Source: Bacteroidales bacterium
GTDB taxonomy: Bacteria; Bacteroidota; Bacteroidia; Bacteroidales; 4484-276
Assembly: GCA_014860585.1 (NCBI GenBank)
Contig: JACZJL010000018.1
Span: forward strand, 1 to 56,678
DNA: 56,678 nucleotides
Direction: 5' to 3'
This document shows, in pieces, positions 35,998 through 42,978 of this stretch. Position numbers and translations under genes: made by a program. Position 1 is the stretch's first letter; every line of letters begins with the position of its first letter. Below the pieces are notes generated by a model. That model saw only the letters and a program-made list of their open reading frames with translations, had not been told where the DNA came from and did no database searches.

Positions 35998-36888
35998 TCA
36001 CCCTCTCTCCCTCGGCTCCACGTGTATTGTAGCTTCGATGGAGAGGGCAGAGCGGATGCTTGTCTGTATGGCGGTGACGAGGGTGTGCGAATCTTCAACG
36101 CTCATGGTGTTGGGCAGGCGGATGTGGAAGGTGATTTCCTGGTGTTCACCGTAACTGTGAACGTGTATATGATGGATTTGCATATCGTGTTCTGATTGTG
36201 TGCCGGCGATCTCTTTGATTTGCTTTACCAGTGCAGGATCGGGGGCTTCGCCAAGGAGTTTGCTGATGGTGTCTTTAAGGATTTCGTATCCGGCGTAAGC
36301 AATCATCACGGCAACAATGATTCCGAGCACTCCGTCCATCCACCAGAAATATCTTCCAAGGAAAATGCCTACAAGGATGATAAGCGAGGAGATGGCGTCG
36401 GTTCGATGATGCCATGCATCGGCTTTTAAGGAAAGGTAGCCGGTCTTTTTCCAAGCCCAGAATGCATATTGTGAAAGCGCCTCTTTGAGGACAATAGATA
36501 TGATGGTTGCGATGATGGCGATTTTCCCGAAAACGACAATTTCGCGATTGTTTAGTTTCAGGATGGATTCTTTAAGAAACTCGAACGCTACGAAACCGAG
36601 GAAGGCCGCGATAAGTACAGAGGCGATCAGTTCGGCGCGGCCATGACCAAAAGGATGCTCGCGGTCGGGTGGCTTGGATGATACTTTTGCGCCTATCAGC
36701 ACGATGAGCGAGCTGAGGGAGTCGGAGAGCGTGTGCCAGGCGTCTGCAATGATAGCCACAGAACCAGTTACCATTCCAGCCCAGTATTTCAGAATAAAGA
36801 GTAATGTATTTACAACAATTGAAATCCACCCTTCGTCCCGGGCTAATTTGCTTTTTGAGGTCGTTCGGGTTTTGTTATCTGATTCCAT
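35998..36888 (-). CDS. cation diffusion facilitator (zinc-type metal exporter)
   Basis: 296 residues with about six membrane segments and a C-terminal cytoplasmic domain. The paired transport-site motifs are DAWHTLSDS (H52, D56) in helix 2 and DAWHHRTDA in helix 5, the HD-HD arrangement of zinc-type CDFs. The C-terminal IHHIHVHSYGEHQEITFHI is His-rich and matches the dimerisation domain. It exports Zn2+ or a similar ion in exchange for protons. It has its own promoter at 36907-36939. Confidence 0.93.
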   Translation of the reverse strand: MESDNKTRTTSKSKLARDEGWISIVVNTLLFILKYWAGMVTGSVAIIADAWHTLSDSLSSLIVLIGAKVSSKPPDREHPFGHGRAELIASVLIAAFLGFVAFEFLKESILKLNNREIVVFGKIAIIATIISIVLKEALSQYAFWAWKKTGYLSLKADAWHHRTDAISSLIILVGIFLGRYFWWMDGVLGIIVAVMIAYAGYEILKDTISKLLGEAPDPALVKQIKEIAGTQSEHDMQIHHIHVHSYGEHQEITFHIRLPNTMSVEDSHTLVTAIQTSIRSALSIEATIHVEPRERG

Positions 36889-36906
36889 TTTTCATTTTAT
36901 GTTCGG

Positions 36907-36939
36907 CAAAAGTACATACTCATACTTTTACCGCCAAGC
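36907..36939 (-). promoter_or_regulatory. Bacteroidota promoter (TTTG, 21 nt, TACTTTTG)
   Basis: On the minus strand TTTG (36939-36936), a 21-nt spacer, then TACTTTTG (36914-36907). It lies about 20 nt upstream of the cation exporter start and is one of the best promoter matches in the window. Confidence 0.7.
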
Positions 36940-36962
36940 CAAAGTGAAAGAATTAATTAATA

Positions 36963-37154
36963 ATTATGTGCTTGCCAAAAAACTCTGTTGAAAATCATTG
37001 ATTGCCCCAACCCTCCCGAAGTCTCGGGATAAATTCCGGGAGCAATGATATTCAACGATTTACTCCCTTTTCCCGAAGGTATCCCTGTGGGAAGGGCGGG
37101 GTAATTAAATCGTTGAAAATCAAATTCAGGGTGTTTTATGGCAATCACTATTTA
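36963..37154. repeat. MITE-like element, long copy with internal insertion
   Basis: Related at both ends to the element at 32326-32395: left end TGTGCTTGCCAAAAAAC (to 36983), right end GTGTTTTATGGCAATCACTAT (37131-37151). Its middle carries an extra GC-rich palindromic block. That block is flanked by an exact 11-bp direct repeat, GTTGAAAATCA (36987-36997 and 37112-37122), which looks like a target-site duplication. An internal inverted repeat (TTCAACGATTTA ... TAAATCGTTGAA) spans about 37050-37117. Confidence 0.7.
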
Positions 37155-37155
37155 T

Positions 37156-37186
37156 ATAAAAAAGGCTGCCCGTGTTGAGCAGCCTT
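37156..37186 (-). terminator. rho-independent terminator for the porin gene
   Basis: On the minus strand AAGGCTGC, 9-nt loop, GCAGCCTT followed by a T-run. It lies 160 nt after the porin stop. The rest of 37187-37346 shows no gene. Confidence 0.75.
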
Positions 37187-37346
37187 GTGAATATTTATCG
37201 AATACCGATTGCACTTTCAATATAGTCCAATTTCGACTTCGTCTCATTGTACTATTTTCAAGTAGCATCGGCATTTACTCCCGAATATTCGGGATAAAAT
37301 TATAAAATGGTTTGGACCATTTTATAATTACAATTGGTATAAGTTC

Positions 37347-38564
37347 TTAGAAAGTAACCCTACCGGAAAGTCCAATAACGGTCGCCTTGTTATCCTGACT
37401 TGTGGTTATTTTGTTGCTTGCGTCAACTCCTGTAACCACTGTGGTAGCAAGGTTTTCAACTTCCAGTGCAACAGAGAAACCGTGCTTTAGTGGGAAGATG
37501 AAATCGCCGTAAAGCATTGAATTCTTTTCTACTGCACCAAGATTGAAATCATCGCTGCTGTTGTTGTCCATGCCGTAACCAATCACAACGGTCATCCAGT
37601 CGGTTACCTGTGAGGTAGCATTGAGCCAGAAACCGGTGCTTTTACGATCATATTCAGTGGGTTTTCCGGCAGCATCCAGGGTATAGTAATAATTACCGGC
37701 AGCGCTGAAAAGGTTGCCATTGTTTAGGTTTGTCCCTGTATTGAACTCACCGAGCAGAGAAAAGTATTTATCAAACGGAAGATTAAAATCCAAACCAATT
37801 CCGGTTGTGTTAAAAGTGAAATCTTCAGCAAGTACATTTGGTCCTACAGTTGTGCCTTTCAACTCTTTGAATGCAGCAGTAGCAAAAGAAACCCCGACGA
37901 CATATTTCTTGTCGAATTTACCGGAGAGTCTGGCCTGGATCATTGGCGACCCGGAGCGGTTGTCTTTCCCAAGGCCGGCTTCTTCTCTTGCGCCTTCACC
38001 GAATGAAACCTGGATCATTGGATCAACAAAGTCGGTTGTCGTGGTATAGCTCAATTGGATTTGCGCCCTGCGGAATCCCATATTGCCTGCAAACCACATG
38101 TTACCATTGGTATTCACGGTGTTTGCGTTGTTGGGCGAAAACAGATCCCATTGCTGGCCAAACCGTGCTTCGAAACCATCCTTGGCGATGGAAGCATAGC
38201 CTAAACGAATACGTGGTTTGAGGTTGGCGTCGCTGGGTCCATTGTAAAAATCAATTTCTACCAACCCGCCAACTTTCACTTTTTCTCCGGTTACCCCTTT
38301 AAGCCCGAGACGCGTGTGCTGAGCCGTAAAACTAATAGCTGACTCTTCCACGCCACTGGCAAACTGCGGCGTTGTAATGTAATTGTTTGCCTGGTTTCCC
38401 CAGGAATAAACACCGTCAGTAGCATAAAACATGTCGCCTTTGATAAACCCGTAGGGTGTCAGTTGCAGTTTCTTGTTTTCTTCTTTTTGTGTCTCCTGAG
38501 CGATGGATACCTGCATTGATACAAAAAGCCCCAATGCGACGAATGCTAAAACTTTACGTAACAT
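37347..38564 (-). CDS. outer-membrane porin (DcaP-like)
   Basis: 405 residues. Signal peptide MLRKVLAFVALGLFVSMQVSIAQ. The mature protein is a beta-barrel with strand-turn alternation, starting PYGFIKGDMFYATDGVYSWG and including TRLGLKGVTGEKVKVGGLVEIDFY, FGQQWDLFSP and a C-terminal aromatic (GLSGRVTF). This pattern resembles DcaP-type trimeric porins for small anions and carboxylates. Its neighbours handle formate, so it may let formate or related acids through the outer membrane; that is inference. TAGTTTTG at 38621-38614 is a likely -7 box. Confidence 0.75.
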   Translation of the reverse strand: MLRKVLAFVALGLFVSMQVSIAQETQKEENKKLQLTPYGFIKGDMFYATDGVYSWGNQANNYITTPQFASGVEESAISFTAQHTRLGLKGVTGEKVKVGGLVEIDFYNGPSDANLKPRIRLGYASIAKDGFEARFGQQWDLFSPNNANTVNTNGNMWFAGNMGFRRAQIQLSYTTTTDFVDPMIQVSFGEGAREEAGLGKDNRSGSPMIQARLSGKFDKKYVVGVSFATAAFKELKGTTVGPNVLAEDFTFNTTGIGLDFNLPFDKYFSLLGEFNTGTNLNNGNLFSAAGNYYYTLDAAGKPTEYDRKSTGFWLNATSQVTDWMTVVIGYGMDNNSSDDFNLGAVEKNSMLYGDFIFPLKHGFSVALEVENLATTVVTGVDASNKITTSQDNKATVIGLSGRVTF

Positions 38565-38613
38565 AATGATTTTGTTTGATTTGGTTAATAAAATTCTTTG
38601 ATTAAAACTTTTG

Positions 38614-38621
38614 CAAAACTA
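38614..38621 (-). promoter_or_regulatory. Bacteroidota -7 box for the porin
   Basis: TAGTTTTG on the minus strand, 50 nt upstream of the porin ATG. No -33 TTG at 19-21 nt. Confidence 0.4.
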
Positions 38622-38679
38622 AATTGATTTTGTTGATGATAACTGGTTTTTGATTGAAATAGGATACTTACATTTCATT

Positions 38680-39837
38680 TCAGGATTTGTCAATTTCCCT
38701 ATAACAGTCGCGGGTTTCAACCACTTTAATAAAATTAAGATAATCAGCTTTTTGATTCAGATTTTCGTACCAGTTGCTATTTTCAAAATTGATGAAGCGT
38801 ACTTTGGCAAAATTCAACAACCCGATAATGCGGCGGCAGTTATTGTTGAGAACAGTTTCGGCACTTGGAATCACACTTTTGTTGTAAACCGCAAAGAGTG
38901 GTTCGTAATGATTTTCTTCTCCAACAGGTAATACCATATCTACATCATCAGCCAGCTGGATCATATCGCTGATCAGCTTTGTGTTCATCACAGGAATATC
39001 GCAGGCTGTAATGAAATTCACTGCATTGTTTGATGCTTGCAGGCAGGAATAAATTCCCATCAATGGGCCTTTGTCTTTCTCGACATCAGTGACGACACGC
39101 AAATTCAAAAAAGCATATTTCTCCGGCTCATTTGCCCCAATGATGATTTCATCAAACCTGTCCCTTAACTGGTCAACAATATGAGCGATGAGCGGCTTAC
39201 CATTTACCGGAAGCAAACTTTTGTCTTCACCCATCCGGGAGCTTTTACCTCCGGCAAGGACAATGGCGGTTGCTTTTTCTCTGACCATCCAGGCGTTATT
39301 TTTGAGAATAACTCTTTCCGGCGGGAAGTTCCAACTCATGTTGTCAAACTCGATGATCTTGCTGGCATAGCGAATCACCCTGGCGCAATTGGGTTTGATG
39401 GTTTTATCTTTCAAATTCTTAATTACCAGGAAAATGGACGGTTCCAGAACGTTTCTAACGCCGTTGGATTCGCAAACTACTGCCACATCATCAGGAATTA
39501 GTTTCAGCAAAGCATCAATTCCTTTGTCCAGCGCTGTGGAGGAAACTTTGAGCCAGTAAACCTTTTTTGCGCCAGAAACCAACATTCGCGAAGTGTCCTT
39601 TTCCCCGTCCAGCCCTGTTTCTTCGATGATTTCAAAATCGCCGACCAGCGAACTGCAAACCCCGCATCCTTCGCCTCCGCGTGGGCATTTGCCCTCTTTT
39701 TTATTGATTGTTGTGACCTTCAACCCATAGACCTCTTGCTGTACCGACCAGGTTTTAATCAGTCGGCAGGCAAATTCTGTTTTACCGGTATTCCTTCCGG
39801 TAGAACCTATGATGATGAAGCTGGGTTTAGGAATCAT
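38680..39837 (-). CDS. MobB-MobA fusion, molybdenum cofactor guanylylation
   Basis: 385 residues. The N-terminal ~185 are a MobB-like GTPase-fold domain with Walker A GSTGRNTGKTEF (residues 11-22). The C-terminal ~200 are MobA, the molybdenum cofactor guanylyltransferase, with ATAIVLAGGKSSRMGEDKSLLP and ITACDIPVMNTKL. MobA joins GMP to molybdopterin to make the bis-MGD cofactor that the formate dehydrogenase upstream needs. The MobB part has an unusual cysteine cluster C51-x6-C58-x2-C61 (KCPRGGEGCGVC) that could bind a metal or Fe-S. It lies after a terminator, so it may have its own promoter or rely on readthrough. Confidence 0.88.
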   Translation of the reverse strand: MIPKPSFIIIGSTGRNTGKTEFACRLIKTWSVQQEVYGLKVTTINKKEGKCPRGGEGCGVCSSLVGDFEIIEETGLDGEKDTSRMLVSGAKKVYWLKVSSTALDKGIDALLKLIPDDVAVVCESNGVRNVLEPSIFLVIKNLKDKTIKPNCARVIRYASKIIEFDNMSWNFPPERVILKNNAWMVREKATAIVLAGGKSSRMGEDKSLLPVNGKPLIAHIVDQLRDRFDEIIIGANEPEKYAFLNLRVVTDVEKDKGPLMGIYSCLQASNNAVNFITACDIPVMNTKLISDMIQLADDVDMVLPVGEENHYEPLFAVYNKSVIPSAETVLNNNCRRIIGLLNFAKVRFINFENSNWYENLNQKADYLNFIKVVETRDCYREIDKS

Positions 39838-39856
39838 TCTGCGCTTTTGAGTGTTG

Positions 39857-39897
39857 AAAAAAGCGAATATCCGGAGGTTCCGGACATTCGCTTTTTT
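39857..39897. terminator. bidirectional rho-independent terminator
   Basis: Stem AAAAAAGCGAAT / ATTCGCTTTTTT with inner CCGGA / TCCGG, T-runs on both strands. It lies after the transporter stop at 39923 (minus strand) and before the MobB-MobA start. Confidence 0.88.
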
Positions 39898-39922
39898 ATT
39901 GTGAACTATTGATGAGTAAAAA

Positions 39923-41185
39923 TTAATCAGTAATCGGCTTGTTATTTACAAAGAATGAGAAAAGTAAACCGATCGCAAGTAAGATTGCACCAGCGATGAA
40001 TGAGTATGTGGAAGCATCGGCTGAAAAATTGTCTTTCATATAAGCCACGATTTGTGGTCCAAGAACACCACCGGCTGACCATGCAGTGAGGATGGTTCCG
40101 TAAACAACCGGCATAAGACGAGGAGTGAAAACATCACCGACAAATGAAGGCATTGTACCGAAACCGCCGCCGTAGCAAAGCAGGATGTAACAAACCAATA
40201 AACCAAAGAGGTACGGATTGCCAACAAATAGCAGAATGATGAAAACGATGATTTGAGAAGCGAGAATCCATCTGAACGTTTGAACACGACCAAGCTTGTC
40301 GGACATACCACCCCAGAAGAAACGGCCAATACCGTTAAATAATGAACTGATAGCAATCAAAGTAGCACCAATGGATGCGAGTGCAACGGGATCAGTGCCG
40401 GGTTTGAATTTAGCCCAGATGTCCTGCATCAATGGCGACTGGAAACTGATAAACATGATACCGGCGGTAACATTTATAAATAAAAGCATCCACATAAAGA
40501 AAAACTTGCTGGTGCGGATTGCCTGACCGGCTGTAATCGGAACAACGGTTGTTGATGATGCTTTAACCACTGGTGGTTTGTAGCCTTCCGGTACAAAATC
40601 AGCGGGAGGAAAAACTACGAAATAGGCCGAAATGACTCCAATGACCAGAAGTGTTAGGCCGATGTACAAAAATCCACTGATCAGGTTCTGGTCTGCGATC
40701 CCCATCATAACGGGAGCTATCACTTTGGACATCAGCAATGCGCCAAATCCAAATCCCATAACAACCATACCTGTAACCAGGCCTTTCTTGTCGGGGAACC
40801 ATTTTGCCGCCGAAACAACAGGGGTTACATAACCAAGGCCAAGACCGATACCGCCAATCAATCCAAACCCGATATAAAGTACAGGCAAACTGTGCATACT
40901 GAAGGCCAGAGCAGCTAACAAATAACCGATAGCATGGAGAGATACTCCAATGATAGCAAGTTTTCTCGGGCCATATTTTGGAAGGTTGATCCCTCCCCAT
41001 GCGGCTGCAAAACCAATAAAGGCAATACTTAAACTAAAAGCCCAGGCTACAGCTGTATTGCTCCAGCCATACTCATTTACTATCAGTTTCTGAAAGAAAC
41101 TCCATGAATAAATTGTACCCAGTACAATCATTAACAATGTGCACATGATGGCAATCAGCCATCGATTTTGTTTTTTTGTCTCCAT
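39923..41185 (-). CDS. MFS transporter, oxalate/formate antiporter family
   Basis: 420 residues, 12 predicted membrane segments. The N-terminus (WLIAIMCTLLMIVLGTIYSWSFF, then YGWSNTAVAWAFSLSI) and GIGLGLGYVTPVVSAAKWFPDKKGLVTG are hallmarks of the OFA (OxlT-like) family. Known members exchange oxalate for formate or carry monocarboxylates. It starts 28 bp after the NuoE-NuoF fusion stop on the same strand and ends just before a terminator, so it belongs to the formate dehydrogenase operon. Formate uptake or formate exchange is therefore the leading guess; the substrate cannot be read from the sequence. Confidence 0.85.
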   Translation of the reverse strand: METKKQNRWLIAIMCTLLMIVLGTIYSWSFFQKLIVNEYGWSNTAVAWAFSLSIAFIGFAAAWGGINLPKYGPRKLAIIGVSLHAIGYLLAALAFSMHSLPVLYIGFGLIGGIGLGLGYVTPVVSAAKWFPDKKGLVTGMVVMGFGFGALLMSKVIAPVMMGIADQNLISGFLYIGLTLLVIGVISAYFVVFPPADFVPEGYKPPVVKASSTTVVPITAGQAIRTSKFFFMWMLLFINVTAGIMFISFQSPLMQDIWAKFKPGTDPVALASIGATLIAISSLFNGIGRFFWGGMSDKLGRVQTFRWILASQIIVFIILLFVGNPYLFGLLVCYILLCYGGGFGTMPSFVGDVFTPRLMPVVYGTILTAWSAGGVLGPQIVAYMKDNFSADASTYSFIAGAILLAIGLLFSFFVNNKPITD

Positions 41186-41213
41186 TTGTAATTTGATTAA
41201 TTTTTAATGATTA

Positions 41214-42944
41214 CTAATTATTTATATAAAGCTCAAATTCGTTTCTGTACTTCTGAATCATGGTTTTGATAGGGTAGGAGTAGGCTTCTCCTGTTGGGCA
41301 GAGGGTATTCCCTTTAATGTTATCGCAGAACCAGATCACTTTCTCCAGGTCGCCGGGTTCACCTTGTTTGTTGGCCACTTTTTTTAGCAGGCTGGCAATC
41401 ATTCCTGATCCCATCCGGCATGGTGTGCATTGGCCGCAGGATTCATGATTGTAAAACTGGATGGTGCGTGCTGCAATGTCGGGCATCGAAAATTCTTCGC
41501 CAATCACCATTACTCCGCCTGAACCGAGTGATGTCCCGTAATCGAAGCATGATTCATAATCCATTCTTAACCCGGCGCCTTTTTCTAATTCTTCTGGTTT
41601 TAAAATCGGAACGGATAAGCCACCAACAATAACCCCCTTCACTTTACCTTTATAGCCGCCGGCCATTTTGATCAGATCGGCATAGGATACACCCATTGGG
41701 CATTCATATACGCCCGGCTTGTTTACGGCGCCTGAAACGCCAAAAAGTTTGAAACCATAACCAGCCTGAGAGCCCCATTGCTTAAATGAGATACCTCCTT
41801 TATCTACAATGTAGGGGATACTTGCTAATGTTTCAACGTTGTTTACGATAGTCGGGCAACCATATAATCCTTCAATAGCCGGGAATGGCGGTTTCATGCG
41901 CGGAAGTCCTCTCTTACCTTCGAGTGATTCAATCAGGGCTGTTTCTTCTCCGCAAATGTAAGATCCTGCCCCCTGATGAACAATGATGTTTAAATCGCCA
42001 AGTTGCCCGTCCTTTTTAGCCTCTTCAATAGCTTTTTCCAAAATCTCGGCTATCCAGCTAAATTCACCCCGAATGTAAATGAATGCCAGCTTGCAACCGA
42101 GAGCATAGGCTGAGATGGCCATCCCTTCGATGAGCAGATGCGGGTCATAAGCGAGTATTTGTCTGTCCTTAAAAGTCCCGGGTTCACCTTCGTCAGCATT
42201 GCAGATCAGGTAAATGGGTTTTCCTGTATTTTTTGGAGCAAATCCCCATTTAATGCCGGTTGGGAAGCCGGCTCCTCCGCGCCCCCTCAATTCCGATGTT
42301 TTGACTTCCTGAATGATCTCCTCTGGCTTCATCTTTAAAGCTTTTTTCAAAATCTGGTAACCACCATGTTTCTTGTAAACCTCAATCGATTTTGCATTTT
42401 CAACTCCCCTGTTTTTCAGCAACACATTGCACATCGATCCCCAGTTGTATTCAACAGGCAACTCAGGTATGACGCCTTTTCTTAACGAGTCGATGAGCAT
42501 GTCCACCTTCTCTTTGGTCATCAGCTCATAATACTTATCATTGACCTGGATAACAGGACAAGTACCACACGAAGCCAGGCATTCCACTTTTGAAAGGGTA
42601 AAAAGTCCGTCGGGTGTGGTTTCGCCGTGTTTGATCCCGAGCTTTTTGCTCAGATAGTCAAAAATTTCTTCAGCTCCCATAAGAGTGGCCGGTATGTTAG
42701 TGTCAACCTGAAGGTGGTATTTTCCAACCTGATGGTCCACGTTGAACATCGAATAATATGTAGCTACACCATAAGCCCTTGAATCGGTCACACCAATAAT
42801 CTGAGCGACCTCCTTAACCAACTCTTTAGTCAGGTTATTTTCGTGGGCCTTTTGAACCATTGTAAGCGATGGAAGTAAGGCTGATTCCTTTTTGGGATAT
42901 TTGGCCATTAATTCCTCTATTTTGTTTTTAAGTTCTATTTTCAT
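41214..42944 (-). CDS. fused NuoE-NuoF-like NADH-binding subunit of the formate dehydrogenase
   Basis: 576 residues. Residues 1-160 are NuoE-like (thioredoxin-like fold). Residues 185-576 are NuoF-like, with NADH and FMN motifs RGRGGAGFPTGIKWGF and CNADEGEPGTFKDR, and a [4Fe-4S] site SCGQCTPCR (about 500) plus NTLCPTGE (about 548). The NuoE [2Fe-2S] site is incomplete: the positions normally CTxxxC read D81-T-N-I-P-A86, leaving only C122 and C126 (ECLASC). The NuoF part is intact, so NAD(P)H/FMN chemistry should remain. It starts 35 bp after the formate dehydrogenase stop, in one operon, and should pass electrons between formate and NAD(P). Confidence 0.92.
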   Translation of the reverse strand: MKIELKNKIEELMAKYPKKESALLPSLTMVQKAHENNLTKELVKEVAQIIGVTDSRAYGVATYYSMFNVDHQVGKYHLQVDTNIPATLMGAEEIFDYLSKKLGIKHGETTPDGLFTLSKVECLASCGTCPVIQVNDKYYELMTKEKVDMLIDSLRKGVIPELPVEYNWGSMCNVLLKNRGVENAKSIEVYKKHGGYQILKKALKMKPEEIIQEVKTSELRGRGGAGFPTGIKWGFAPKNTGKPIYLICNADEGEPGTFKDRQILAYDPHLLIEGMAISAYALGCKLAFIYIRGEFSWIAEILEKAIEEAKKDGQLGDLNIIVHQGAGSYICGEETALIESLEGKRGLPRMKPPFPAIEGLYGCPTIVNNVETLASIPYIVDKGGISFKQWGSQAGYGFKLFGVSGAVNKPGVYECPMGVSYADLIKMAGGYKGKVKGVIVGGLSVPILKPEELEKGAGLRMDYESCFDYGTSLGSGGVMVIGEEFSMPDIAARTIQFYNHESCGQCTPCRMGSGMIASLLKKVANKQGEPGDLEKVIWFCDNIKGNTLCPTGEAYSYPIKTMIQKYRNEFELYINN

Positions 42945-42978
42945 CTAAAATCCAATTAAGTAGTAGGATTAAAAATTA

